DNA of 64,000 bases, taken from an uncultured Candidatus Melainabacteria bacterium (GTDB taxonomy: Bacteria; Cyanobacteriota; Vampirovibrionia; Gastranaerophilales; Gastranaerophilaceae). Location: contig CANNUY010000001.1 of assembly GCA_947525005.1 (NCBI GenBank), forward strand, positions 248,001-312,000, given 5' to 3'. The translations under genes were made by a program, and so were the position numbers. The notes beneath the pieces are model-generated. The model made no database searches and had not been told where the DNA came from. It was given only the letters and a program-made list of their open reading frames with translations. Shown here one piece after another: positions 16,994-25,759 of the stretch. Positions within the stretch are counted from its first letter, which is position 1. Each line of letters begins with the position of its first letter.

Positions 16994-18658
16994 ATGAATA
17001 GTATTAATTTAATTAGAAATCAACAAAATGGATTTGTAAATAGCAAACAAAATTATCCAAATAAACAAAAATCAACAACTTCATTTAAAGGTGTTACAGC
17101 TGTTGCTGACTATTTGGCAACAAACCCTGTTTGGGGTGCTACAGCTACTGACGTTACTTCTATGGGTTTACCAAGAACTGCTATTGATACAGTAAACAGA
17201 GGTTTCAATGGTGGTTTTGAAACTGGTTTTAGAGAATTTACATCAACTGGAAACGATGCCGCAGTAGGTGCATACGGTCTTTTAGCAGGTACTGCTATTG
17301 CGTTTATGCTTAAACCATTTGGTTTAAAAGATCCTCAGAGAATTTTTGCATCAAATGAGTCATTAGATTTACATAACGCTAAATGGGAAGCAAATGGTGG
17401 CAATATAAACAAATTTGTTGACGATTATGTTGAAAGTTTAAGTGGTTTTAACCCAACTGATAAAGGTGCAGATAATCAAGGTTATGTAAAAATCAAAGAT
17501 GCTCATAAAGATATTATTAAGGAAGATTTAAAAACTCTTGCTGATACATCTTTATCTAAAAAAGATAGAAAAGTTGTTGAAAAACGTCTAAAAGCACGTT
17601 TGTTGGAAGCAACAGGTGCTGATAATCAATTGAAATTAAAACATGGTAATAAGGTTATTGAAGCAGATTCAGCAACAGTTCTTGACGACTTCTTTAGATT
17701 AACTAAAGCGTTTAGAGAAAAAGCATCTAGTGTATCATCTGAAAAACTTGTTTCAAGAATTAAGTCATTTGGTAAATATCGTGCAGTGTTAGGACTTGGT
17801 TTAGCGATGGCGATTTCTTGCGCTACTCAACCAATTAATGTTTATTTAACAAAGAAAAGAACTGGCTCTGACGGTTTTGCTGGCATGCCTGATAGAAAGA
17901 AAGATAATACTAACACATTCAAGATGATGAAGTTGGGTGCAGCTGCTTCTATGGCAGCTTTGGCACTTGCAACTATGAAAGCAAAACCATCTCAAGTGTT
18001 AAGTAAGATAATGTATAAAGCTCCTATTCCATCAATGGATCAAATTAAGGCATTGTTTGGTGCAACAATTATCTCAAGAATGCTAGTTGCAAGGGATAGA
18101 GATGAATTAGCTGAGTCAAGTAGAAAAGATATGTTAGGCTTTGTTAACTGGTTATTGATTGGTAACCTTATCAACAAAGGTGTATTGATGGGTGCTCAAG
18201 ATAAGAAAAATCCAGTTATACGAGTTAGTGAAACTGATAAAAATAAAAAAGGTATTAAAGGTGCTTTTGCAAGATTCTTTAATAGCACTACTGCTTCAAG
18301 ACGTGAAGTTCTTGTGGAAGGCTTACAAAAAGAAGGTAAATCAGCAATTAAGGCAAATGGTACTGCAAAGACTTTAACAGAAATGTTGAAAGAATTACCT
18401 AAAAATAGTGTGGCAAGAAAAAATATTAAGTTGTTGAATATTGCTCAAGGTATAAACTATGCTTATACAATCGCTGTTCTTGGTTACGGTATTCCTAAGT
18501 TGAATATTGCAATGACAAATAGAGCACAAAAAAAACGTAATGAACAAAAACAACAACTGATAAAAGATACTGTAATGACAATTAAAAATCAAGAGTATAT
18601 TAATAAGCAATCAAATTCAAAAACATTTAATTCATTTAAAAGTGCTAAAGAAAATTAG
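16994..18658 (+). CDS. Long membrane-associated protein of unknown function, paralog B
   Basis: A 554-residue protein, 12 bases after paralog A and in the same transcript. It shares with it the N-terminal pattern NPVW...D...LPRTAIDTV..GFNGGFETGFRE, the central Q(P)IN.YLTKKRTG block, and IPSMDQ followed by SRMLVARDRDELAESSRKD. The N-terminal short motif is TTSFKGV and the C-terminus ends KTFNSFKSAKEN, matching the F-x-S-F-K ending of paralog A. Hydrophobic segments are at about 87-103, 258-275 and 310-327, suggesting membrane association. No signal peptide or known catalytic motif. A Shine-Dalgarno-like TTGGA precedes the ATG. Confidence 0.78.
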   Translation: MNSINLIRNQQNGFVNSKQNYPNKQKSTTSFKGVTAVADYLATNPVWGATATDVTSMGLPRTAIDTVNRGFNGGFETGFREFTSTGNDAAVGAYGLLAGTAIAFMLKPFGLKDPQRIFASNESLDLHNAKWEANGGNINKFVDDYVESLSGFNPTDKGADNQGYVKIKDAHKDIIKEDLKTLADTSLSKKDRKVVEKRLKARLLEATGADNQLKLKHGNKVIEADSATVLDDFFRLTKAFREKASSVSSEKLVSRIKSFGKYRAVLGLGLAMAISCATQPINVYLTKKRTGSDGFAGMPDRKKDNTNTFKMMKLGAAASMAALALATMKAKPSQVLSKIMYKAPIPSMDQIKALFGATIISRMLVARDRDELAESSRKDMLGFVNWLLIGNLINKGVLMGAQDKKNPVIRVSETDKNKKGIKGAFARFFNSTTASRREVLVEGLQKEGKSAIKANGTAKTLTEMLKELPKNSVARKNIKLLNIAQGINYAYTIAVLGYGIPKLNIAMTNRAQKKRNEQKQQLIKDTVMTIKNQEYINKQSNSKTFNSFKSAKEN

Positions 18659-18696
18659 TTTATAAAATCAATTAAATTAATATTTAAGCATTCTAC

Positions 18697-18727
18697 AAAG
18701 AGATATTTAAAAAATATCTCTTTTTTT
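18697..18727 (+). terminator. Rho-independent terminator after the paralog pair
   Basis: AAAGAGATATTT pairs with AAATATCTCTTT around a three-base loop and runs into seven T (18721-18727). It lies 38 bases after the stop of paralog B and, less strongly, can serve folP from the other side. Confidence 0.85.
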
Positions 18728-18744
18728 AGAGCCTGTATAAAAAA

Positions 18745-19884
18745 TTAGTGATTCCACTCGTGCATTATTTTTAGCATTTGTTTATGAATTTTAACGTTAT
18801 GAACTCTTAAGAAATCAACTTTTTGACTAACAGCCAAAGTATTTAATGCAACAGTAAAAATATCTTTTTCTTCATTTGGAGCATTTTGAAGTCCAAGTGT
18901 GCTTTTTCTTGAAATTCCTGTCATCATTGGATAACCGAGCGCATAAAATTCTTCTATACGTCTTAGAATTTCAAAGTTTTCATCTCTTGATTTATCAAAG
19001 CCTATCCCAACATCAAGGATAATATTTTCTATTCCATTAAATTTTGCGAATTCAATTTGTTGATAAAGGTCGTTAAACACATCATCTACTACATTTTTGT
19101 AGTGATGTTCTTCGGACATATTTATTTCGCTACCTAGTGAGTGTTGAAGAATTAGGGTAGCGTTTTTGTGTTTTGCAATAACGCTTGCCATATCTTTATC
19201 ATATTTTAGCCCTGAAACATCGTTTATTATATCAGCACCAAATTCTAGACATTTTTCAGCAACAAGCGCACTCCTTGTATCAATGCTAATTGGGACATTG
19301 AAATTTTTAGAATATTCTAGGATTGGAAGTATTTTTTCTAGTTGAACTTCAGCTGAAACGCTTGGCGCAAGAGGTTTAGTCGACTCTGCACCAATATCAA
19401 TTATATCAGCACCGTCCTCTACAAGTTGTTTAAAGTGTTCACAGGCAAGCTCTGTTGAGTTGTATTCGCCACCGTCAGAGAAGGAATTATCGGTTATGTT
19501 TAAAATTCCCATGATTTTAGTTTGGGTAGTTTTTTCTTTTAATAATGATTTTATTTCTTCACCTAAGATACTAAGTGAAAATGGTTGATGTGCAAGTTTT
19601 TGAGAAATTTTTTCTAGTTGAGAAAAGCTTCCACCTAATATAACATCAGAAGTTTCTATGTTGCCTGTGATGACGTTTTTATTTGTTCCACAGTCTGCAC
19701 CTACTGTGAGAGATGTTTGTTTTAAGATATTTGCTTGAGCTACAGATAAGCCATAAATTTTCAGGGTTTTGTATCTGAATTTGTTTATAGCTTTGTGTCG
19801 ATATGATTTATCAAACCCTATTATATCAAGCTCTTTTTCTAAATCTGCATTGATAATTGGTTTTATAAGAAATTTTTTAGACAT
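18745..19884 (-). CDS. folP: Dihydropteroate synthase FolP with N-terminal extension
   Basis: A 379-residue protein. The C-terminal ~260 residues are a complete TIM-barrel dihydropteroate synthase: IMGILNITDNSFSDGGEY, DIIDIGAESTKPLA, PISIDTRSALVAEK, DIINDVSGLKYD, NIILDVGIGFDKS and MTGISRKSTLG. It joins pterin pyrophosphate to p-aminobenzoate in folate synthesis. About 115 extra N-terminal residues precede the barrel; comparable extensions exist in some bacterial and archaeal FolP proteins but this one has no recognised domain. The ATG at 19884 is followed directly by MSKKFLIKP. It is preceded by a small membrane-protein gene on the same strand. Confidence 0.93.
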   Translation of the reverse strand: MSKKFLIKPIINADLEKELDIIGFDKSYRHKAINKFRYKTLKIYGLSVAQANILKQTSLTVGADCGTNKNVITGNIETSDVILGGSFSQLEKISQKLAHQPFSLSILGEEIKSLLKEKTTQTKIMGILNITDNSFSDGGEYNSTELACEHFKQLVEDGADIIDIGAESTKPLAPSVSAEVQLEKILPILEYSKNFNVPISIDTRSALVAEKCLEFGADIINDVSGLKYDKDMASVIAKHKNATLILQHSLGSEINMSEEHHYKNVVDDVFNDLYQQIEFAKFNGIENIILDVGIGFDKSRDENFEILRRIEEFYALGYPMMTGISRKSTLGLQNAPNEEKDIFTVALNTLAVSQKVDFLRVHNVKIHKQMLKIMHEWNH

Positions 19885-19901
19885 AAAAATACCTATGTAA
19901 A

Positions 19902-20171
19902 TTATAATTTGTCGTTTTTGTGGAAGAACTTGTAAAATTTAGTGTTTTCGTACCAGTAGCAATAATTGTCTGCAAACGGTTCGATGATAGCGAATACAAC
20001 AGCAAGTATTTTAAGCGAAATTCCGCCAATGTGAATTACTCCAAGTGCTACAACATATACTAATAAAATAGTTGCGATATCTTTTCCTAAGAAAGTATAA
20101 ATACCTTGCCAATGAAGATATAGGTAATAAGATATTAAACACCCAATAATTAACGCAATTAATTTTCTCAT
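19902..20171 (-). CDS. Small membrane protein of unknown function
   Basis: An 89-residue protein with an N-terminal hydrophobic segment (residues 3-19, KLIALIIGCLISYYLYL) and two more (about 29-50 and 51-65), and a charged aromatic tail (YWYENTKFYKFFHKNDKL). No family recognised. A very strong Shine-Dalgarno (AAGGAGG) precedes the ATG, which supports translation. It lies downstream of the SRP RNA gene on the same strand, with a short hairpin in between, so it could be expressed by read-through from the SRP RNA promoter, and upstream of folP. Confidence 0.7.
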   Translation of the reverse strand: MRKLIALIIGCLISYYLYLHWQGIYTFLGKDIATILLVYVVALGVIHIGGISLKILAVVFAIIEPFADNYCYWYENTKFYKFFHKNDKL

Positions 20172-20191
20172 TGGAGAACCTCCTTGTAGAA

Positions 20192-20214
20192 CTGTTAGAT
20201 GATTTGTCTAACAG
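20192..20214 (-). promoter_or_regulatory. Hairpin upstream of the small membrane-protein gene
   Basis: CTGTTAGA and TCTAACAG form a perfect 8-bp stem with a seven-base loop, ten or so bases ahead of the Shine-Dalgarno sequence. It may shape the leader or process the SRP RNA read-through transcript. Confidence 0.4.
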
Positions 20215-20234
20215 ACATTCTGATAGTTAAATAA

Positions 20235-20495
20235 AAACCGTACCACTACCTATCGACAGATATGGAGTACTGACTCAGATGATAATATCTCCTTTTTAAA
20301 AATACAATACCCGTAAAGATTGCCTTAGTGCTGCTATGTTTCCATCCTGACACGGTTCGACAGTTCACGCCACTGTATTCTAAACTATCAACAATATTAT
20401 GACCTTTATCAATAACCATACAAGCCTCACAGTAGGCTCTGCACCTCGCTAAGCGTTCGAGTCGAGAGATTCGCTAAGTCCCCGTGGAGTACGGC
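20235..20495 (-). ncRNA. ffs: Signal recognition particle RNA, large bacterial form
   Basis: On the minus strand the conserved SRP domain reads CCGTGTCAGG, then GGAAACATAGCAGCACTAAG, the helix-8 loops that bind Ffh. The 5' end (GCCGTACTCCAC) pairs with the 3' end (GTGGTACGGT), closing a molecule of about 260 nt, followed by TTTTTATTT as terminator. The 5' part (GGACTTAGCGAATC..., GAGGTGCAGAGCC) fits an Alu-like domain, so this is the large form, as in Bacillus, rather than the ~100-nt 4.5S form of Escherichia coli. Ends are estimated from the closing helix and the promoter. It diverges from lepA. Confidence 0.88.
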
Positions 20496-20503
20496 TTATG
20501 TTA

Positions 20504-20512
20504 ATAATAGCA
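20504..20512 (-). promoter_or_regulatory. Extended -10 promoter of the SRP RNA
   Basis: TGCTATTAT on the minus strand. The predicted start near 20497 agrees with the 5' end of the closing helix at 20495. It is interleaved with the divergent lepA promoter. Confidence 0.6.
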
Positions 20513-20519
20513 TAAAATT

Positions 20520-20549
20520 TTGTAAATTAACATATTTTTTGTGTATAAT
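20520..20549 (+). promoter_or_regulatory. lepA promoter (leaderless)
   Basis: TTGTAA, 18-base spacer, TATAAT (20544-20549). The predicted transcription start is 20556, one base before the ATG at 20557. Confidence 0.65.
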
Positions 20550-20556
20550 GTTAATT

Positions 20557-22359
20557 ATGAAGTATAGAGATAATGTTAGAAATTTTTGTATAATTGCACA
20601 TATAGATCACGGTAAATCAACTTTGGCAGATAGATTGTTAGAGGCTACTGGTACAATCGCAGAACGTGATATGCAAGCACAGTTGATGGATACTATGGAT
20701 ATTGAAAGAGAACGTGGTATCACTATCAAGTTGAACTCAGCGAGAATGAATTATACGGCGAAAGATGGTAAGGATTATATTCTTAATTTGATTGATACTC
20801 CTGGACACGTAGATTTTTCTTATGAAGTTTCACGTTCTTTGGCTGCGTGTGAAGGTGCATTGTTAATCGTTGATGCAACACAAGGTGTTGAGGCTCAAAC
20901 TCTTGCAAATGTATTTTTGGCAATAGAGCAAGATTTAGAAATTATCCCTGTTATTAATAAAATAGATCTTCCTTCTGCTAATGTGGAAGCAGTTAAACAA
21001 GAGATTGAAGAAGTTTTAGGAATAGATTCTTCTATTGCGATACCTGTTAGTGCAAAAACTGGTGAAAACATTGAAGAAGTTTTAGAGGCGATAGTTAATT
21101 TTATGCCACCACCAGAGGATACTACGGAAAAACCATTAAGAGCTTTGGTTTTTGATAGTGCTTATGACCAATATTTAGGGACATTATGTTTCTTTAAGAT
21201 TGTAGATGGCAAAATGCGACTTGGTGACAAAGTTCGGTTTATGGCATCTGGTAAAGAGTATGAAATTGTAGAGCTTGGGTATTTGACACCACATAGAGTT
21301 CCTGTGAAAGAGCTTGTTTGTGGTGATGTAGGATATTTTGCAGGTTCAATAAAAGAGATTACAAGGTTTGTTGGTGATACAGTTGTTAATGTAGAAAACC
21401 CAGCAACAGAAGCTCTTCCTGGGTATAAAGAAGCTTTACCAATGGTTTTTTCAGGGATTTATCCAGTAGATAACGAGGATTACCACGAATTAAAAGAATC
21501 GTTAGAAAAACTAAAGTTAAGTGATAGTAGTATAACATTTGAGCCAGAAACATCATCTGCACTTGGGTTTGGATTTAGATGTGGGTTCTTGGGAATGTTG
21601 CACATGGAGATTGCTCAAGAGCGTTTGGAACGTGAGTATAATCTGTCTGTTGTTACGACTGCTCCATCTGTAATATATAGGGTTCATAAGACAAATGGAG
21701 AGGTTGTTGAAATTGATAACCCAGCGAATTTGCCACCTGCCCAGTATAGAGATTTTATAGAAGAACCTTATGTAAAGGTTTCTATTATTACACCAAACGA
21801 TTATGTGGGTACATTAATGGATTTATCGCAAACGAAACGTGGTATATTCATTAATATGAATTATTTAGATAAGATTAGAGCAGAATTGATTTATCATATT
21901 CCTTTGTCAGAGGTTATTACAGATTTTTATGATCAATTAAAATCACGTTCAAAAGGGTATGCAAGTTTAGATTATGAATTTGTAGATTATAAACGCTCAA
22001 AACTTGTTAAGTTAGATGTAATGTTGGCAGGTGAAGTCGTAGACGCACTTTCAGTTATTTGTCACGAGGACAGTGCATTTTATATTGGACAAAAATTGAC
22101 AGAAAAATTGAAAACTATTATCCCAAGACAGATGTTTGAAGTACCTATTCAGGCAGCAATTGGTGGAAGAGTTATTGCTAGAACAAATATCAAGGCATTA
22201 AGAAAAAGCGTACTTGATAAGTGTTATGGTGGTGATATTTCAAGAAAACGTAAGCTGTTAGAAAAACAAAAACGTGGTAAAAAACGTATGAAAGCAGTTG
22301 GTCGTGTAGAAGTTCCACAAGAAGCATTTATGGCTGTTTTGAGCTTGAACGAGGAATAG
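20557..22359 (+). CDS. lepA: Elongation factor 4 (LepA) GTPase
   Basis: A 600-residue translational GTPase that acts on the ribosome. G1 IAHIDHGKSTLADR, switch RGITIKL, G3 DTPGHVDFSYEV, G4 NKIDLPSA and G5 VPVSAKTG are all present, as are domain II, the EF-G-like domains and the LepA-specific C-terminus (YGGDISRKRKLLEKQKRGKK). Length is standard. I take the ATG at 20557 (MKYRDNVRNF), which aligns with other LepA proteins; in-frame codons at 20539 and 20548 lie inside the promoter. A bidirectional terminator follows at 22471. Confidence 0.97.
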   Translation: MKYRDNVRNFCIIAHIDHGKSTLADRLLEATGTIAERDMQAQLMDTMDIERERGITIKLNSARMNYTAKDGKDYILNLIDTPGHVDFSYEVSRSLAACEGALLIVDATQGVEAQTLANVFLAIEQDLEIIPVINKIDLPSANVEAVKQEIEEVLGIDSSIAIPVSAKTGENIEEVLEAIVNFMPPPEDTTEKPLRALVFDSAYDQYLGTLCFFKIVDGKMRLGDKVRFMASGKEYEIVELGYLTPHRVPVKELVCGDVGYFAGSIKEITRFVGDTVVNVENPATEALPGYKEALPMVFSGIYPVDNEDYHELKESLEKLKLSDSSITFEPETSSALGFGFRCGFLGMLHMEIAQERLEREYNLSVVTTAPSVIYRVHKTNGEVVEIDNPANLPPAQYRDFIEEPYVKVSIITPNDYVGTLMDLSQTKRGIFINMNYLDKIRAELIYHIPLSEVITDFYDQLKSRSKGYASLDYEFVDYKRSKLVKLDVMLAGEVVDALSVICHEDSAFYIGQKLTEKLKTIIPRQMFEVPIQAAIGGRVIARTNIKALRKSVLDKCYGGDISRKRKLLEKQKRGKKRMKAVGRVEVPQEAFMAVLSLNEE

Positions 22360-22470
22360 GGTTGGAAGTTAATCTTTGATTGTTGAAGAAACTCAAGAAG
22401 TTTTTTTAGGTTTTTTATTGCCACGTTTAAAAGATTTTTTATTTTCTTACATGCCGATTGCGTTAACAAA

Positions 22471-22496
22471 AAAAGAACCACCTAAGTGGTTCTTTT
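22471..22496. terminator. Bidirectional terminator between lepA and tRNA-Glu
   Basis: AAAAGAACCAC and GTGGTTCTTTT form an 11-bp stem with loop CTAA, with A-runs and T-runs on both sides. It lies seven bases beyond the 3' end of the tRNA and ~110 bases after lepA, so it can end both converging transcripts. Confidence 0.9.
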
Positions 22497-22502
22497 TATA
22501 AA

Positions 22503-22578
22503 TGGTACCCCCAAGCGAATTCGAATCGCTGTCTACACCGTGAAAGGGTGTTGTCCTAGGCCTCTAGACGATGGGGGC
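22503..22578 (-). tRNA. trnE: tRNA-Glu (anticodon UUC), CCA encoded
   Basis: The minus strand starts GCCCCCATCGTCTAGAGGCC and folds into a cloverleaf: D arm with TCTAGAGGCCTAGGA, anticodon stem ACACC/GGTGT around the loop CTTTCAC (anticodon TTC), T arm with GATTCGAATC, and acceptor end GGGGGT-A-CCA. The 3' CCA is encoded in the DNA. It has its own promoter and terminator. Confidence 0.95.
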
Positions 22579-22593
22579 TTACCGACATGTTCT

Positions 22594-22621
22594 ATTGTAC
22601 TAAAACAAGATTGTAAGTCAA
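22594..22621 (-). promoter_or_regulatory. tRNA-Glu promoter
   Basis: TTGACT, 16-base spacer, TACAAT on the minus strand; transcription would begin about nine bases ahead of the tRNA 5' end. It sits just after the trmFO stop codon. Confidence 0.7.
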
Positions 22622-22636
22622 GTATTTTTTTTAAAA

Positions 22637-23950
22637 TTACTCTATTATAATATTTTTTGCAACTTCAATGGCTCTATCTGACAAGATTTTATTCTTTTCT
22701 TTCTTATTTTTTCTTATCTTTTTAGGTATTTCCATCTCTTTTACAATCGCCCAATTTGAATTTATTGGTTGAAAATGTTTCTGTACAGGTGATGTTATAT
22801 AATGTGTCAAAGCTCCTAGCATCATCTCTGTTGGTAATTCTAATAATTCCTTACCTTCTATTAATCTTGCCATATTTATACCAGCAAGCATGCCTGTCGC
22901 AATAGATTCTGTGTACCCTTCTGTTCCTGTAATTTGTCCTGCAAAAAATAAATCATTTCGTTTTTTTGTTTGCAAGGTTGGTAGCAATATTTCTGGACTA
23001 TTTACAAAGGTATTTCTGTGCATTACTCCATATCGCATAATATTTGCGTTCTCAAGTCCTGGTATTAAAGAAATTAATTCTTTTTGTGCACCCCATTTCA
23101 AATTGGTCTGAAACCCAACAATATTATACAAAGTTTTTGCACTATTATCTTGTCTAAGTTGTACAACTGCATAATTTTCGTCACCTGTTCTCTTGTCAAC
23201 CAATCCAACAGGTTTCATTGGACCAAATCTTAAAGTATCAACACCTCTTGATGCTAATACCTCAACAGGTAAACAAGATTCAAAAAACTTTGCCTTTTTC
23301 TCAAATTCTTTTAATTCAATTTTGGGTGCATTTATTAAAAATTCGTAGAATTTTTCGTATTGTTCTTTGTTCATTGGACAATTAATATAAGAAGCTTCAC
23401 CCTTATCATATCTACTTGCATAAAATGCTATATCAAAATTTATACTGTCTTTTTCTATAATTGGTGCAATCGCATCAAAGAAATGCAAGTGTTCTTCTTC
23501 AGTAAATTGTTGAATATCTTTTGATAAAATATCGCTTGTCAAAGGACCTGATGCCATAATCGTATAACCTTCAGGTATCTTTTCAACTTCGCCCTCAATA
23601 ACAGTAATATTCTCATTAGAACGAATTTTTTCAGTTACAGTCCTAGAAAACAATGTTCTATCAATAGCAAGTGCGTTTCCAGCTGGTACAGAGCAATCGT
23701 AAGCGATTTTTATTAGTTCACCACCTAATAATTCCATTTCTTTTTTTAAAAGTCCACTTGCATTTGTTACATCAAAAGAACCTAAGCTGTTTGAACATAC
23801 AAATTCTGCAAAGTCCCCACTAACGTGTGCTCCTGTTGACTTTTTAGGTCGCATTTCATAAAGATTAACTTTAATCCCACGTTTTGCAAGTTGTAAAGCT
23901 CCCTCAGAACCTGCAAGTCCTCCACCTACTATATTTACTCTATTTGTCAT
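22637..23950 (-). CDS. trmFO: Folate-dependent tRNA (uracil-54-C5)-methyltransferase TrmFO
   Basis: A 437-residue FAD protein that makes ribothymidine at position 54 of tRNA using methylenetetrahydrofolate. Diagnostic segments are VNIVGGGLAGSEGALQLA at the N-terminus, YEMRPKKSTGAH, FVCSNSLGS, the LRFGPMKPVGL block and GQITGTEGYTESIATG near the C-terminus. It is complete. The start overlaps the end of the CHASE2-GGDEF gene upstream by 11 bases, so the two are co-transcribed. Its stop is close to the promoter of tRNA-Glu, an appropriate neighbour. Confidence 0.96.
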   Translation of the reverse strand: MTNRVNIVGGGLAGSEGALQLAKRGIKVNLYEMRPKKSTGAHVSGDFAEFVCSNSLGSFDVTNASGLLKKEMELLGGELIKIAYDCSVPAGNALAIDRTLFSRTVTEKIRSNENITVIEGEVEKIPEGYTIMASGPLTSDILSKDIQQFTEEEHLHFFDAIAPIIEKDSINFDIAFYASRYDKGEASYINCPMNKEQYEKFYEFLINAPKIELKEFEKKAKFFESCLPVEVLASRGVDTLRFGPMKPVGLVDKRTGDENYAVVQLRQDNSAKTLYNIVGFQTNLKWGAQKELISLIPGLENANIMRYGVMHRNTFVNSPEILLPTLQTKKRNDLFFAGQITGTEGYTESIATGMLAGINMARLIEGKELLELPTEMMLGALTHYITSPVQKHFQPINSNWAIVKEMEIPKKIRKNKKEKNKILSDRAIEVAKNIIIE

Positions 23951-25757
23951 CGCTTCCTTTTCCTACTTGATTTCTTCCGTTTTCTTTTGCATTATATAAG
24001 GCTTGGTCAGCATATTCTATTAATTTTTGAGGACTTTCACCATTCTCTGGGAATGTCGATACACCCAAGCTGATAGTTATATTTACTTCCTTATTGTTTG
24101 AAATTTTTAATGGTGTGTTTGCAACAGCATCGCAAATTCTTTGTGCATTAATTAAAGCCTCTGTTTTTGATGTTTGTGGCAAAATTATGCTCATTTCTTC
24201 ACCACCGTATCTGCAAACGTAGTCTGTGGTACGTGTGTTTTTCTTCAAAATATTAGACACAGTTCTCAAAACTTCATCTCCAATCTGGTGTCCATATTGG
24301 TCGTTGAACTTTTTGAAGAAATCGATATCCAAAATGATTAACGAGAATTTTTGTTCGTAACGCTTTGATGAATCAATCTGTTTTCTTAATGTATCTTGAA
24401 AATATCTGTGGTTGTATAGTTCTGTTAATCCATCTGTTGTAGCCAATTTATATTGATGTTCAAAATCCTTTGATTTAATTAAATATTTTGTTAAATATGA
24501 AATTGCAAAAGTTATCAATATAACAAACAATGGCACAATCACTGGTATCCATAAATTAAAGAATTTTAGAATATAATATGATGCTAAATAATATGCACTC
24601 GCTAATAACACAGTTGATGTCGTTGCAAAGATTGCAGAGGTCGATTTGAACACAATAAAACTAACTACTAATGCTAATAGTATTATAATTATTGCATTCA
24701 CAAATGAAGTTGTTTGTTTTACAAAACTGTTATCAAGTAAATTGTTCATATAAGTAGCATGGATTTCTACTCCTGGATAAATTTTATCGATAGGTACGCT
24801 TTTTGTATCAAATAGACTTGATGCAGTTGTTCCGATGAAAACTATCTTGTCCTTAAAATCAAAGCCATCGTTCATAGTTCCATTTTCGATTGATTTAATC
24901 AATTTATGGAATGGAATATTTTTATAGGTTTCTAAAGATGGTCCATACCAGTTTAAAACGGCTTCTCCGGTTGATGTTAAAGGTATTTTTTTATCACCTA
25001 GCAACAAATTAGCACCACTATCAATTACAAAATCTGTTTTTGAATTATTAATCAAATCGTTTCCAACACTTAGAGTCAAATGTGGATAATAATGGTTGTT
25101 ATAATATGCAAAAACAGGTACTTTTCTAATGATGCCGTCTTCTGAACGGTTAATATTTATCATACCTACTTTTGTTTTAGTTTCTAATATTTTGGAGATA
25201 ATGCTACGACAATTTGTGAAGCCAAAGTTTCTTCTAAAATCGACATTTGATTGGTTATCTACATTCACTGCCAATCGTTCAGGTAGCTCAATAGGAGTCC
25301 TTACCTCATAAGATTGGTTGTCAAAATTTATAGCTGTATAAATATTATTATATTTTGCCATTGTGTTAGCTAAAATTGTGTCAGCTGTTGGATTTGTTTT
25401 AAATGATTTGATAAACATTAAATCAAAAACGATTGCTTTAGGGTTATTTTTTTCAATTCTATCAATAATCTTGGCATAAATATCTCTTGAAATAGGCCAT
25501 TCGCCATACTTATCTAAAATATATTCATAACTACCGTCATCTATAGCAACAATTACAATATCTTTGCTTGGTTTTAAATGTCTATGTTTGACCAGCAACG
25601 ATTGACGATAATCAAATGATTTGTTTTCAGAGTCATTAAAGAAATTTACTATCATCTTGTTGTTAGCTAACATAAAAACTATAAATAATATTGATGCTAT
25701 TATCAAAAAATATGCAAGATAATCAAGTAGCTTTTGTTTTGAAAAATGTTTATTCAA
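23940..25757 (-). CDS. CHASE2-domain diguanylate cyclase (GGDEF)
   Basis: A 605-residue membrane protein: one N-terminal transmembrane helix (about 13-31), an extracytoplasmic CHASE2 sensor (about 45-340; SKDIVIVAIDDGSYEYI, WPISRDIYAKIIDRI, DKIVFIGTTASSLFDTKS), three closely spaced helices (about 350-425) and a GGDEF domain with the active-site sequence CRYGGEEMSIILP near residue 518. Family members make cyclic di-GMP; the fifth position of the motif is Met instead of Phe, which may or may not reduce activity. It starts at a TTG, with GAGGTG upstream, two bases after a 58-residue small gene. trmFO overlaps its end. Confidence 0.92.
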   Translation of the reverse strand: MNKHFSKQKLLDYLAYFLIIASILFIVFMLANNKMIVNFFNDSENKSFDYRQSLLVKHRHLKPSKDIVIVAIDDGSYEYILDKYGEWPISRDIYAKIIDRIEKNNPKAIVFDLMFIKSFKTNPTADTILANTMAKYNNIYTAINFDNQSYEVRTPIELPERLAVNVDNQSNVDFRRNFGFTNCRSIISKILETKTKVGMININRSEDGIIRKVPVFAYYNNHYYPHLTLSVGNDLINNSKTDFVIDSGANLLLGDKKIPLTSTGEAVLNWYGPSLETYKNIPFHKLIKSIENGTMNDGFDFKDKIVFIGTTASSLFDTKSVPIDKIYPGVEIHATYMNNLLDNSFVKQTTSFVNAIIIILLALVVSFIVFKSTSAIFATTSTVLLASAYYLASYYILKFFNLWIPVIVPLFVILITFAISYLTKYLIKSKDFEHQYKLATTDGLTELYNHRYFQDTLRKQIDSSKRYEQKFSLIILDIDFFKKFNDQYGHQIGDEVLRTVSNILKKNTRTTDYVCRYGGEEMSIILPQTSKTEALINAQRICDAVANTPLKISNNKEVNITISLGVSTFPENGESPQKLIEYADQALYNAKENGRNQVGKGSDDK

Positions 25758-25759
25758 AA

